This document shows positions 8,032-16,150 of a stretch of 34,580 bases of DNA, piece by piece. The notes beneath the pieces are model-generated. The model saw only the letters and a list, made by a program, of their open reading frames with translations, did no database searches and was not told where the DNA came from. The DNA lies in assembly GCF_024346135.1 (NCBI RefSeq), contig NZ_JAGQCJ010000020.1, positions 1-34,580 on the forward strand. The letters are read 5' to 3'. Both the position numbers and the translations under genes were made by a program. The DNA comes from Cyanobium sp. CH-040 (GTDB lineage Bacteria > Cyanobacteriota > Cyanobacteriia > PCC-6307 > Cyanobiaceae). The first letter of the stretch is position 1. Every line of letters starts with the position of its first letter.

Positions 8032-9723
8032 ATGGCGGATCACCCACCGGAACAGACCTCCCCTGAGCGCCGCAGGGATGATCTCGCGGAGCCCTGGGAC
8101 GTGGTGGTGGTGGGGGGTGGGGCAGCAGGGCTCATGGCCTGCCTGGAACTGCCGCCTGAACTCCGGGTGCTGCTGCTGAGCAAGGAGCGCAAACCACGCT
8201 CGGCCAGTCGCTGGGCCCAGGGCGGCATCGCTGCCGTGACGGCGCCGGACGACAGCTTCGCCAGCCATCGCGCCGACACCCTCAGGGCTGGCGCGGGCCT
8301 GTGCGACAGCGATGCCGTGGATCTGCTGGTGCGTGAGGCGCCGGCCTGCGTGCAGCGGCTGCTGGAGCTGGGGATGGCCTTCGATCGCGATGGGGCTGGC
8401 CTCAGCACCACCCTGGAAGCCGCCCACAGCCACCGGCGGGTGCTGCATGCCCAGGACCGCACCGGCGGCGCGCTGGTGGATGCGCTGGAGCGGCACGTGC
8501 GCCAGCGGCCGGGGCTGCGGCACCTGGATGACACGGTGGCCCTGCGGCTCTGGACCGAGGCGGGACGCTGCCGGGGGCTGCAGGTGCTCTGCGCCGACCG
8601 GGTGGGCTGGGTGCGGGCCCGGGCGGTGGTTCTGGCCACCGGCGGCGGCGGGCACCTCTTTGCGCACACCACCAACCCCGCCCAGTCCAGCGGCGATGGC
8701 GTGTCGATGGCCTGGCAGGCCGGGGCCGAGGTGCGCGACCTGGAATTCGTTCAGTTCCACCCCACGGCACTGATGCTTCCGGGGGCCCCTCACTTCCTGA
8801 TCTCAGAGGCGGTGCGTGGCGAAGGGGCACGGCTGCGCGACAGCCAGGGAGCCAGCCCCGTGAGCCGCCTTGAGGGCGGTGATCTCGCCCCCCGCGACCA
8901 GGTGAGCCGGGCCCTGGCGCAGGCGATGCAGGAGCAGGGCGTGGAGCACCTCTGGCTGGACCTGCGGCCGGTGGGGGAAGCCAGGCTGGAACGTCAGTTC
9001 CCCACGATCCTGGGGCGTTGCCGGGAGCTCGGGCTGGAGCCCCTGCGCGATCCGTTGCCGGTGGCGCCGGCCGCCCACTACTGGATGGGCGGGGTGGCGA
9101 CCGATCTGCATGCGGCCACCAGCCTGCCGGGCCTCTATGCCGTGGGTGAAGTGGCCTGCACAGGCGTGCATGGGGCCAACCGCCTGGCCAGCAACTCGCT
9201 GATGGAGTGCCTGGTGTTCGCACGCCAGCTGCGCCACCTGCGGCTGGAACCTCCCAGCGAGGCGAGGCCGGGGTGGAGCGAGCCGGCGGGGCCTGCCTTG
9301 CCGGGCTCCCTGCCGGGGCGGGAGCACCTGAACCAGCGGATCGCCGCGCTGCGCCAGCTCTGCTGGCAGGTGGCCGGAGTGGAACGCTGCGGCCACGCGC
9401 TGGCCGAGGCCCTGCCGCGGGTGCGCCGCGAACGGCAGGGGGTGGAGGCCCTGGAGGCCTGGCGCTGCCTGACGACCCTCCCGGTGACGGCTTGCGTGCG
9501 GCTGGCGGAGGACCGGAGCCGGCGGCTGGCGGCGCTGCAGGAATGGCATGAGCGCCTCGTTCTGGCCGAGCTGCTGATCGAGGCGGCCCTGTTCAGGCAG
9601 GAAAGCCGCGGTGGCCATTTCCGCACCGATGCCCCCAGGCCACTGCCCTACTGGCAGCGACACTCAGCGCAGCAGCGGCAGCGAGGCATCCACACAGCGC
9701 CGGTGAGCTTTGTGCGACGGTGA
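8032..9723 (+). CDS. nadB: L-aspartate oxidase NadB
   Basis: A 563-residue flavoprotein that oxidises L-aspartate to iminoaspartate, the first step of de novo NAD synthesis (NadA then condenses it with dihydroxyacetone phosphate). The FAD-binding motif VVVVGGGAAGLMACLEL is at residues 24-40. It is followed by the succinate-dehydrogenase/fumarate-reductase-family segments SRWAQGGIAAVTAPDDSFAS, the QFHPTAL region and GEVACTGVHGANRLASNSLM near the C-terminal third. A C-terminal helical domain as in fumarate reductase flavoproteins closes it. I chose the ATG at 8032 because it sits about 20 residues before the FAD motif; the frame is open upstream to 7897 but that runs through the psbU terminator. 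ATG at 7999 is a less likely alternative. Confidence 0.95.
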   Translation: MADHPPEQTSPERRRDDLAEPWDVVVVGGGAAGLMACLELPPELRVLLLSKERKPRSASRWAQGGIAAVTAPDDSFASHRADTLRAGAGLCDSDAVDLLVREAPACVQRLLELGMAFDRDGAGLSTTLEAAHSHRRVLHAQDRTGGALVDALERHVRQRPGLRHLDDTVALRLWTEAGRCRGLQVLCADRVGWVRARAVVLATGGGGHLFAHTTNPAQSSGDGVSMAWQAGAEVRDLEFVQFHPTALMLPGAPHFLISEAVRGEGARLRDSQGASPVSRLEGGDLAPRDQVSRALAQAMQEQGVEHLWLDLRPVGEARLERQFPTILGRCRELGLEPLRDPLPVAPAAHYWMGGVATDLHAATSLPGLYAVGEVACTGVHGANRLASNSLMECLVFARQLRHLRLEPPSEARPGWSEPAGPALPGSLPGREHLNQRIAALRQLCWQVAGVERCGHALAEALPRVRRERQGVEALEAWRCLTTLPVTACVRLAEDRSRRLAALQEWHERLVLAELLIEAALFRQESRGGHFRTDAPRPLPYWQRHSAQQRQRGIHTAPVSFVRR

Positions 9724-9743
9724 GCAGCGTGCGGTGAGCAGCG
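9719..9743 (+). repeat. 11-bp direct repeat at the nadB stop
   Basis: GGTGAGCAGCG occurs at 9719-9729 and again at 9733-9743, separated by 3 nt. The first copy contains the nadB stop codon. It is a small local duplication in the 26-nt gap between the convergent nadB and VKOR genes. Confidence 0.6.
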
Positions 9744-9749
9744 CGGGGC

Positions 9750-10673
9750 TCAGGACGGCTTGAATCCGCTCAGCTCGGCCAGGCGTTCCAGGGGCTTGGC
9801 GCCAGCTTCCAGCCGGCCGTCAATCTCCCAGCTGGGGAAGCCCTCGATGTTCTTGCTCCTGCAGAGTTCGGCCTGGTTGTCGCGGCCATCGGCGGCGCAC
9901 TCGATCACGGTCAGGCGCTCGGTGGCCTCCCTGCCGAACAACCGCTTCTGGTCGGCGCAGTGGGGGCACCAGTAGGCGGAATACATAACGGCGCCGGTGG
10001 CGGTGAGGTGGTCGGCCAGGGCGATCGCCTCCGGAGTGCTGGTGGTGGTGACCGGTGGGGCGGCGCGGCCGTCGGCGATGGAGGTGCCCGACGGGTCGGC
10101 GGCTGCGGCCCAGCCCAGGCCGCCAAGGGACACCACCAGCGCCACCACCACCAGCCGGAACAGCAGCTGACCGCGGTCGGGCCAGTCGCCACCGATCAGG
10201 CTGAGCACGAACAGGGCCAGGCTCAGGAGCGCCGAGAGGACGCAGAAGAAACAGAAGGCCTGGATCTTGAACACCATCACGCCCATCAGCACCAGGCTGA
10301 ACACCGCCATGGCGGCGCTGAGCAGCAGCAGCCCCCACCAGCTCAGGGAGGCCAGGCGGGCCCTGGACTCGCCCCGCAGCACCAGCGGCAGCAGGGCCAG
10401 CACGAGCACCGCGGTGTAGGCCAGAAACCCGAACAGCGAGAGGGGCTGACCCAGCAGCGTGCCCCAGGCGCTGGCCAGCACCTGGTCGCAGCCGTCAGCC
10501 CCGCCGGGGCAGCTGAGGTTGCCGAACAGGCCCCAGCGCTCCAGGGTGATCGAGCCGGTGTCGACCATGCCCACGGTGGCCAGCACCGCCATGACCACCC
10601 GCACCCAGCGGCTGCCGGCATCACCGCGGCGGCGGCTGGTGCTGAGGCGCTCGCTGAGGCGACTGGAGGTCAT
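9750..10673 (-). CDS. VKOR-thioredoxin fusion (oxidative folding)
   Basis: A 307-residue natural fusion of a vitamin K epoxide reductase homologue with a thioredoxin-like domain, of the type known from cyanobacteria. Residues 1-190 hold the membrane VKOR bundle with its loop cysteines Cys55 and Cys62 and the quinone-proximal CxxC in AFCFFCVLS (Cys141, Cys144). Residues about 210-307 hold the thioredoxin-like domain with the CPHC active site (Cys236, Cys239) and further cysteines at 259 and 271. The enzyme makes disulfide bonds in exported or lumenal proteins and passes electrons to quinone. The start used is the ATG at 10673; the open frame continues to 10778, but that would cross the rimO start. 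It is divergent from rimO. Confidence 0.93.
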   Translation of the reverse strand: MTSSRLSERLSTSRRRGDAGSRWVRVVMAVLATVGMVDTGSITLERWGLFGNLSCPGGADGCDQVLASAWGTLLGQPLSLFGFLAYTAVLVLALLPLVLRGESRARLASLSWWGLLLLSAAMAVFSLVLMGVMVFKIQAFCFFCVLSALLSLALFVLSLIGGDWPDRGQLLFRLVVVALVVSLGGLGWAAAADPSGTSIADGRAAPPVTTTSTPEAIALADHLTATGAVMYSAYWCPHCADQKRLFGREATERLTVIECAADGRDNQAELCRSKNIEGFPSWEIDGRLEAGAKPLERLAELSGFKPS

Positions 10674-10719
10674 GGGCTTCGGGCGATGGCGGCATTCTCG
10701 CAGCCGCGGCCTTGCCCCA

Positions 10720-10725
10720 TAGGGT
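10720..10725 (+). promoter_or_regulatory. candidate -10 box of rimO
   Basis: TAGGGT on the plus strand, 39 nt upstream of the annotated rimO ATG and 22 nt upstream of the mini-ORF ATG at 10748. Confidence 0.4.
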
Positions 10726-10745
10726 GGTGGATCGGCCGGTTCGAT

Positions 10746-10779
10746 CGATGACCACCTCCAACCGATGACCACCTCCAAC
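10746..10779 (+). repeat. 17-bp tandem duplication covering the rimO start
   Basis: CGATGACCACCTCCAAC occurs twice without a gap (10746-10762 and 10763-10779). Each copy carries an ATG. The first ATG (10748) opens a 6-codon frame, MTTSNR, whose TGA (10766-10768) overlaps the rimO ATG (10765) as ATGA. Confidence 0.9.
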
Positions 10780-12204
10780 GCGGCTCAGCCCAACGCAGCT
10801 CAACCCAAGACGGCTGCCCGCACGAGCGACGCACCCCGCAAGACCGTGGCCTTCGCCCACCTGGGCTGCGAGAAGAACCGGGTGGACACCGAGCACATGC
10901 TCGGCCTGCTGGCCGAGGCCGGCTATGGCGTGAGCGCCGATGAGAGCGAGGCCAGCGTGGTGGTGGTGAACACCTGCAGCTTCATCCAGGACGCACGAGA
11001 GGAGTCGGTGCGCACCCTGGTGGAGCTGGCGGAGCAGGGCAAGGAGCTGATCATCGCCGGCTGCCTGGCCCAGCACTTCCAGGAGGAGCTGCTGGAAAGC
11101 CTGCCCGAGGCGAAGGCGATCGTCGGCACCGGCGACTACCAGCACATCGTGAGCGTGCTGGAGCGGGTGGAGGCCGGCGAGCGGGTGAACCAGGTGAGCG
11201 CCGTGCCCACCTTCGTGGGCGATGAGCACCTGCCCCGCTACCGCACCACCAGTGAAGCGATCGCTTACCTGAAGGTGGCCGAGGGCTGCGACTACCGCTG
11301 CGCCTTCTGCATCATTCCCCACCTGCGCGGCGATCAGCGCTCACGCCCGATCGAGAGCATCGTGGCCGAGGCCAACAGCCTTGCCGTTCAGGGGGTGCAG
11401 GAGCTGGTGCTGATCAGCCAGATCACCACCAACTACGGTCTCGATCTCTACGGCAGACCGCAGCTGGCCCAGCTGCTGCGGGCCCTGGGGGAGGTGGAGA
11501 TCCCCTGGATCCGGGTGCACTACGCCTATCCCACCGGCCTGACACCCGAGGTGCTGGCGGCCTACCGGGAGGTGCCCAACGTGCTGCCCTATCTGGATCT
11601 GCCGCTGCAGCACAGCCACCCCGAGGTGCTGCGGGCGATGAACCGCCCCTGGCAGGCCGACGTGACCGGCGGCCTGCTGCGCCGCATTCGCGAACAGCTG
11701 CCCGAGGCGGTGCTGCGCACCACCTTCATCGTGGGCTTTCCCGGTGAAACCGAGGAGCACTTCCAGCACCTGCTCGATTTCGTGGCCGAGCAGCAGTTCG
11801 ACCACGTGGGCGTGTTCACCTTCTCGCCGGAGGAAGGCACCCCGGCCGCCGCGCTGGCGGATCAGGTGCCCGCCGAGGTGGCCCGGGAGCGCAAGGACCG
11901 GCTGATGGCGCTGCAGCAACCGATCGCCGCGGCACGCAACTCCGCCTGGGTGGGGCGGATCGTGGACGTGCTGATCGAACAGGAAAACCCCAGCACCGGC
12001 GAAATGCTGGGGCGCTGCGCCCGCTTCGCCCCCGAGGTGGATGGCGACGTGCGCGTGCTGCCCGGGGAAGGCGGCCTCTGCGCTGCACCGGGCACGATGG
12101 TGCCGGTGCGGATCACCGCCGCCGACACCTACGACCTCATCGGCGAGGTGGTGGGGGCCAGGGCGATGGTGGGCGATGCCCTCAGCGCGATCAGATCAGC
12201 TTGA
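10765..12204 (+). CDS. rimO: ribosomal protein S12 methylthiotransferase RimO
   Basis: A 479-residue radical SAM methylthiotransferase that adds a methylthio group to the conserved Asp of ribosomal protein uS12. The N-terminal domain has the three cluster cysteines Cys35 ([10 protein letters not shown]), Cys71 (NTCSF) and Cys100 (AGCLAQ). The radical SAM CxxxCxxC is CDYRCAFC (175-182), and a C-terminal TRAM-type domain follows (about 405-470). LGCEKN and the overall pattern fit RimO rather than MiaB. Residues 1-25 form an unusual low-complexity tail with repeated AAQP units, built from imperfect 15-bp tandem repeats at 10777-10821. The start region is itself a tandem duplication. The 3' end overlaps a tiny minus-strand gene by 14 nt. 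Confidence 0.95.
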   Translation: MTTSNAAQPNAAQPKTAARTSDAPRKTVAFAHLGCEKNRVDTEHMLGLLAEAGYGVSADESEASVVVVNTCSFIQDAREESVRTLVELAEQGKELIIAGCLAQHFQEELLESLPEAKAIVGTGDYQHIVSVLERVEAGERVNQVSAVPTFVGDEHLPRYRTTSEAIAYLKVAEGCDYRCAFCIIPHLRGDQRSRPIESIVAEANSLAVQGVQELVLISQITTNYGLDLYGRPQLAQLLRALGEVEIPWIRVHYAYPTGLTPEVLAAYREVPNVLPYLDLPLQHSHPEVLRAMNRPWQADVTGGLLRRIREQLPEAVLRTTFIVGFPGETEEHFQHLLDFVAEQQFDHVGVFTFSPEEGTPAAALADQVPAEVARERKDRLMALQQPIAAARNSAWVGRIVDVLIEQENPSTGEMLGRCARFAPEVDGDVRVLPGEGGLCAAPGTMVPVRITAADTYDLIGEVVGARAMVGDALSAIRSA

Positions 12205-12283
12205 CGCCGCGCAGCACCAGAGAGGCAGCAAGAGCAGCCACCAGGCCGCCGCCCACCAGACCGAGATAGATCGCTGCGCCCAT
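12191..12283 (-). CDS. petL: probable cytochrome b6f subunit PetL (30 aa)
   Basis: A 30-codon frame on the minus strand encodes a short charged-free N-terminus, one hydrophobic segment of about 20 residues rich in Gly, Ala, Leu and Val ([19 protein letters not shown]), and the end RGVKLI. A single membrane helix followed by a short basic tail ending in K-L-I fits the small cytochrome b6f subunit PetL, which is about 30 residues long in cyanobacteria and stabilises the dimeric complex in the thylakoid membrane. I rely on size and general pattern, so another one-helix thylakoid protein is possible. Its last 14 nt overlap the end of rimO in antisense. The start is the ATG at 12283; no clear Shine-Dalgarno is seen. 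Confidence 0.62.
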   Translation of the reverse strand: MGAAIYLGLVGGGLVAALAASLVLRGVKLI

Positions 12284-12300
12284 GGCCGCTGCCGTTGATG

Positions 12301-12310
12301 ATGGGCCCAT
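12301..12310. promoter_or_regulatory. 10-bp palindrome upstream of probable petL
   Basis: ATGGGCCCAT is a perfect palindrome, 17 nt upstream of the petL start in the 144-nt gap between petL and the divergent radical SAM gene. Its function is unknown and it could be chance. Confidence 0.2.
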
Positions 12311-12357
12311 TACAGCAGACCCAGCCCCCGGCCGGCCCAGCACCAGCGTGCCCCGCC

Positions 12358-12363
12358 TAGGTT
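12358..12363 (+). promoter_or_regulatory. candidate -10 box of the radical SAM gene
   Basis: TAGGTT on the plus strand, 64 nt upstream of the chosen GTG at 12428. Confidence 0.4.
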
Positions 12364-12427
12364 GGTGCTCTCAAGTCGCCCCGGAAGCCGCGCAAGCGTT
12401 CTGGTCGCCTTCCCACCGAGGCAATAC

Positions 12428-14080
12428 GTGCGCACCCTTTTCATCTATCCGGAATTCCCGAAAACCTTCTGGAGCTACGAGAAGATCCTCGAGCTGATCG
12501 ACCGCAAGGTGCTCCTGCCGCCCCTGGGGCTGGTGACGGTGGCGGCCCTGCTGCCCCAGCACTGGGAGATGAAGCTGGTCGACCGCAACGTGCGCGAGGT
12601 GCGCGAGGACGAGTGGGCCTGGGCGGAACTGGTGGTGATCTCCGGGATGATCGTGCAGAAGGCCGACATGGCCGAGCAGATCGCCCGGGCCAAGGCCCGC
12701 GGGCTTCCGGTGGCGGTGGGGGGCCCCTTCGCCAGCTCCACCCCCGATGCCCCGGAACTGGACGGGGCCGACTTCAAGGTGCTTGACGAGGGGGAGATCA
12801 CCCTGCCGCTGTTCGTGGAGGCGCTGGAGCGGGGCGAGACCAGCGGCCGCTTCACCGCCGGCGGCGAAAAGCCCGATGTGACCTCCACCCCGGTGCCGCG
12901 CTACGACCTGCTCGAGCTGGACGCCTACTCGGAGATGTCGGTGCAGTTCTCGCGGGGCTGCCCGTTCAACTGCGAGTTCTGCGACATCATCGTGCTCTAC
13001 GGGCGCAAGCCCCGCACCAAGACCCCCGAGCAGCTGGTCGCTGAACTGCAGCGCCTCTACGACCTGGGCTGGCGCCGCTCGGTGTTTCTGGTGGACGACA
13101 ACTTCATCGGCAACAAGCGCAACGTGAAGCTGCTGCTGCCGGCCCTGCGCCAGTGGCAGATCGACCACGGCTATCCCTTCAGCTTCGCCACCGAGGCCTC
13201 GGTGGATCTGGCCGCCGATCAGGAGCTGATGGACCTGATGACGGAGTGCCGCTTCGAGAGCGTGTTCCTCGGCATTGAAACGCCCGACGCCGCCAGCCTG
13301 GAAACGGCCCGCAAACTGCAGAACACCCGCACCTCCCTGGAGGAATCGGTGGAAAAGATCACCGCCAGCGGCCTGCGGGTGATGGCGGGCTTCATCATCG
13401 GCTTCGACGGCGAGCAGCGCGGCGCCGGCAACCGGATCGTGGAGTTCGTGACCCGCACCGGCATCCCCCACGCGATGATGGGCATGCTGCAGGCCCTGCC
13501 CAACACCGCGATGTGGACGCGGCTGGAGCAGGAGGGGCGCCTGATCCAGGACAGCGCCGCCGCCAAGGGGGTGAACCAGACCAACCTGCTCAACTTCGTG
13601 CCCACCCGGCCGATCCAGGACATCGCCACCGAATACATGGAGGCGTTCTCGGCGCTGTATGAACCCCACGCCTACATCGACCGGGTGTACAGCTATTTCC
13701 TCAAGCTGCCGCCCCAGCGCTACAAGCAGCTCCTGAAGGAGCACCGAGCGACGACACCCGACACAGCCCCCGGCGATGCCGCCCACCAGACTGGCGAGAA
13801 GGGCGGGATCTCCTGGGTTGATCTGCGCGCCCTGGCGATCGTGGTGTGGCGACAGGGCATCAGGCGGAACACCCGCCTGCGCTTCTGGCGGGCCTTGGCG
13901 GGTATGGCACGCCACAACCCTGCCCGTTTCAAGGGATTCATCTCGATCCTGGCCCACAGCGAGCACTTCCTCGAGTACCGCCAGATCGTGCGCCGCGAGA
14001 TCCAGGAGCAGATCGCCGGTCTGCCGGCGGATCCCTCCCATTCGCTGATGGTGGCCCCGCCCCAGATGGTGGCGGGCTAG
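12428..14080 (+). CDS. B12-binding-domain radical SAM protein (DUF4070 type)
   Basis: About 550 residues. Residues 1-140 form a Rossmann-like cobalamin-binding-type domain (VLLPPLGLVTVAALLP, later VAVGGPFASS). The radical SAM core has CPFNCEFC at 178-185 (CxxxCxxC) and GIETPDAASLE further on, and the C-terminal part resembles DUF4070. This architecture includes the hopanoid C-2 methylase HpnP and several uncharacterised cyanobacterial methyltransferase-like enzymes; no squalene-hopene gene is nearby, so the substrate stays open. I chose the GTG at 12428 because the protein then begins MRTLFIYPEFPKTFW, the form I recall for close relatives; the frame is open to 12362. The stop codon shares a CTAG palindrome with the stop of the convergent DUF4346 gene. 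Confidence 0.88.
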   Translation: MRTLFIYPEFPKTFWSYEKILELIDRKVLLPPLGLVTVAALLPQHWEMKLVDRNVREVREDEWAWAELVVISGMIVQKADMAEQIARAKARGLPVAVGGPFASSTPDAPELDGADFKVLDEGEITLPLFVEALERGETSGRFTAGGEKPDVTSTPVPRYDLLELDAYSEMSVQFSRGCPFNCEFCDIIVLYGRKPRTKTPEQLVAELQRLYDLGWRRSVFLVDDNFIGNKRNVKLLLPALRQWQIDHGYPFSFATEASVDLAADQELMDLMTECRFESVFLGIETPDAASLETARKLQNTRTSLEESVEKITASGLRVMAGFIIGFDGEQRGAGNRIVEFVTRTGIPHAMMGMLQALPNTAMWTRLEQEGRLIQDSAAAKGVNQTNLLNFVPTRPIQDIATEYMEAFSALYEPHAYIDRVYSYFLKLPPQRYKQLLKEHRATTPDTAPGDAAHQTGEKGGISWVDLRALAIVVWRQGIRRNTRLRFWRALAGMARHNPARFKGFISILAHSEHFLEYRQIVRREIQEQIAGLPADPSHSLMVAPPQMVAG

Positions 14081-14466
14081 TCCTGCACGTAATCGGCGCC
14101 GGATTCCAACGCCGCCTCGGCCTTCTGCAGCTCCCTGCCCAGGTAGAGGGCATGGTCGAGGCAGCTCACGGGATGGGGGCCTTCCCCTTCGGTGAGAGCC
14201 ATGCCCAGTTCCTTGGCGCTGCGGCCCCGGTAGGTGGCCAGCGGCTCCCGGGGACCGGCGCCGCGGCAGCTGATCACCTCGCCGGTGTCGGGGTCGGTGG
14301 CCAGGCCCCGCTCGTCGATGCCGTTGCCGTAGTGCTCGGCGATCAGCTCGCCGGCCTCGCGGTCCAGCTTGATCAGGAAGTAGCCCGCCGGATCGAGGGC
14401 GATGAAGCGCTGGGAGAGCTGCTCGTCGAGCTCACGCCGCTGACTCGGGTCGAAAGGCTGGGGCAT
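14077..14466 (-). CDS. DUF4346 family protein
   Basis: A 129-residue soluble protein of a conserved cyanobacterial family that I recognise as DUF4346. Characteristic stretches are DPAGYFLIKLDREAGELIAE, then GEVISCRGAGP and a C-terminal HALYLGRELQKAE. The function is not established; related domains elsewhere are fused to dihydropteroate-synthase-like proteins, which is only a hint of pterin chemistry. The start is the ATG at 14466, which overlaps the end of the upstream FemAB-like gene by 35 nt, so the two are likely co-transcribed. The stop (TAG) lies in a CTAG shared with the stop of the facing radical SAM gene. Confidence 0.8.
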   Translation of the reverse strand: MPQPFDPSQRRELDEQLSQRFIALDPAGYFLIKLDREAGELIAEHYGNGIDERGLATDPDTGEVISCRGAGPREPLATYRGRSAKELGMALTEGEGPHPVSCLDHALYLGRELQKAEAALESGADYVQD

Positions 14467-15649
14467 GGGGTGGATCGTAGGCAGCGGTGAACGGCAGCTC
14501 GGCGTTGATCGCCTCGATCTCGCGCGCCATCTCGGCGTTGGCACCCGGCAGCCAGCCCTGCAGGATGGCGCCGAAACGGCGGTCGCTCCAGCGGTGGAGG
14601 CTGACGCGCGGCTGGGCGACGAAGCCGCGGCGGCGCTTGTGGCTGCCGCCGGCGCCGGGATCGAAGTGGCGGATGCCGTTGGCGATCGCCCAGTCGATCG
14701 GCGCGTAGTAACACACCTCGAAGTGCAGGCAGTCGATCTCCACGTCGCTGCCCCAGTAGCGGCCCCAGAGGTGGTCGCCGCCGCGCACGCACAGGGACAT
14801 CGCCACCGGCTCGGCGGGATCCCCCCGATGGGCGCTGAACAGCACCAGATGGCGACGCAGTTCGGGGTCGGTGGCCAGAGCCTCGAAGAACGCCTCGCTC
14901 AGATACTTGCTGCCCCACGGGCCCCAGCGGGCGCAGTGCTGCTCGTAGAAGTCGTGCATGCGCCCCACCAGCTCCGGCGCGATCGCCTCGCCCACCAGCG
15001 GTTCCACCGCCAGGCCGGCGGCGGCCACCGCCTTGCGCTCGCGCTTGATGTTGCGGCGCTGGTTGGCGTTGAAGCTGGCCAGATAGCCCTGGAAATCGCT
15101 GTGGCCGGGGTTGCTCCACTGGCTCTGCTGGTTCACCCAGGCGGCGCAGCCGGCCGTCTCGGCCAGGGGCTGCCAGGCCGGATCCACGTAGAGAAAGTTG
15201 CAGCTGAGGATGCCCTGCTCAGCGCAGAAGCGGTCGATCAGCTCCAGCAGCAGGGCGGTGATCGCGGCGGGGTCTTCGCCGGGGGCGATCAGGAAGCGGT
15301 AGCCCTGCACCGGGCTCACCGGGCTCATGCCCACCAGCTTGGGGTAGTAGCGCAGCCCCAGCTGACCGGCGAGCTGGGCGAAGCTCTGGTCGAAGACGAA
15401 CTCGCCGTAGCTGTGCCCCTTGAGATAGAGGGGGGCCACGGCGATCAGCTCACCGCCGCGCCAGAGGCCCAGGTGCAGGGGCTGCCAGCCCTGGCGGGGG
15501 GCGATGCTGCCGCTGGCCTCCAGCTGCCGCAGCCAGCGCCAGCGGTAGAAGGGCAGCGCCTGGGGGCCGGCGGCCTCCAGCAGTCCATCCCACGCCGTCT
15601 CGGGGATCTCGGCGATGCCCTGGTGCCAGCGGGCTTGGAGCTCAGCCAT
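14432..15649 (-). CDS. FemAB-like / GNAT-fold protein (COG3146)
   Basis: A 405-residue cytoplasmic protein of the family annotated as peptidogalycan biosynthesis or FemAB-like (DUF482, GNAT fold). Recognisable segments are FYRWRWLRQLEASGS near the N-terminus, the substrate-loop stretch FVFDQSFAQLAGQLGLRYYP, then FNANQRRNIKRERK and the C-terminal FDPGAGGSHKRRRGF, a signature of this family. FemAB proteins transfer aminoacyl groups to peptidoglycan precursors, but this branch is uncharacterised and also occurs where no such branching is known. The start is the ATG at 15649; a -10-like TAGTTT lies 22 nt upstream. The gene overlaps the downstream DUF4346 gene. Confidence 0.87.
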   Translation of the reverse strand: MAELQARWHQGIAEIPETAWDGLLEAAGPQALPFYRWRWLRQLEASGSIAPRQGWQPLHLGLWRGGELIAVAPLYLKGHSYGEFVFDQSFAQLAGQLGLRYYPKLVGMSPVSPVQGYRFLIAPGEDPAAITALLLELIDRFCAEQGILSCNFLYVDPAWQPLAETAGCAAWVNQQSQWSNPGHSDFQGYLASFNANQRRNIKRERKAVAAAGLAVEPLVGEAIAPELVGRMHDFYEQHCARWGPWGSKYLSEAFFEALATDPELRRHLVLFSAHRGDPAEPVAMSLCVRGGDHLWGRYWGSDVEIDCLHFEVCYYAPIDWAIANGIRHFDPGAGGSHKRRRGFVAQPRVSLHRWSDRRFGAILQGWLPGANAEMAREIEAINAELPFTAAYDPPHAPAFRPESAA

Positions 15650-15670
15650 GGCCGCGGCCAGGGAGGCGCA

Positions 15671-15676
15671 AAACTA
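15671..15676 (-). promoter_or_regulatory. candidate -10 box of the FemAB-like gene
   Basis: TAGTTT on the minus strand, leaving about 21 nt to the ATG at 15649. Confidence 0.35.
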
Positions 15677-15688
15677 GCGACACCTCCT

Positions 15689-16150
15689 GTGGGCTTGCCG
15701 CCTGTGCCCCTGTCCCGCGCGGTTGCGCTGCTCGCCCTGGTCCTGAGCGGTCCCCTGCTGGCCGCCCCGGCCCGGGCCGGTCTGCTGCGGCCGGTGCTGG
15801 AGCTGATGCGTCCCCAGCTGGAGACGCGCATCAGCCGGGCCTGCGTTGATGGCCTGGCGGGGGACGATCCCCAGCTGGCCTCCCAGCTGCAACGGCCCTG
15901 CCGCCAGCTCGCCGCCCCCGCCAGCCGCTGCCTGGTGCGGGAGACCGATGCCAGCGGCAAGGGCCTGGCGGTGCTGGGGGAACTGATGCAACAGGAGCTA
16001 GGGCCCGAAGGGGAGCGGATCGTCAAGCGCTGCCTCGCCCAGCTTGTGGGTCTGCCGGCGAACAGCCTGGAAGGCGTGTCGCTGCCGCAGCTGGTTCAGC
16101 GCTTCGGCGGCTCCAGGCGCGGGCGGCCGGCGGCCGAGGCACGGCGGTAG
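15689..16150 (+). CDS. small exported protein of unknown function
   Basis: About 153 residues. It begins with a signal peptide (LSRAVALLALVLSGPLLAAP, then ARA), so the protein is probably periplasmic or lumenal. The mature part is largely helical, with three spaced cysteines (in RACVDG, RPCRQL and SRCLVRE) and a fourth in KRCLAQLVG. I do not recognise a family. The start is uncertain: GTG at 15689, TTG at 15695 and GTG at 15704 are all possible, and no Shine-Dalgarno is obvious. The frame stays open far upstream, but that part is the antisense shadow of the FemAB-like gene. The last 55 nt overlap the convergent RibD_C gene. Confidence 0.55.
   Translation: MGLPPVPLSRAVALLALVLSGPLLAAPARAGLLRPVLELMRPQLETRISRACVDGLAGDDPQLASQLQRPCRQLAAPASRCLVRETDASGKGLAVLGELMQQELGPEGERIVKRCLAQLVGLPANSLEGVSLPQLVQRFGGSRRGRPAAEARR

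Noticed and set aside
12371-14041. 556-codon minus-strand frame opposite the radical SAM gene
   Set aside because: Antisense shadow with His/Gly/Gln-rich composition and no recognisable motif.
14465-15688. Long upstream part of the frame holding the small exported protein
   Set aside because: It is antisense to the FemAB-like and DUF4346 genes; only the part after the signal peptide near 15689 looks real.
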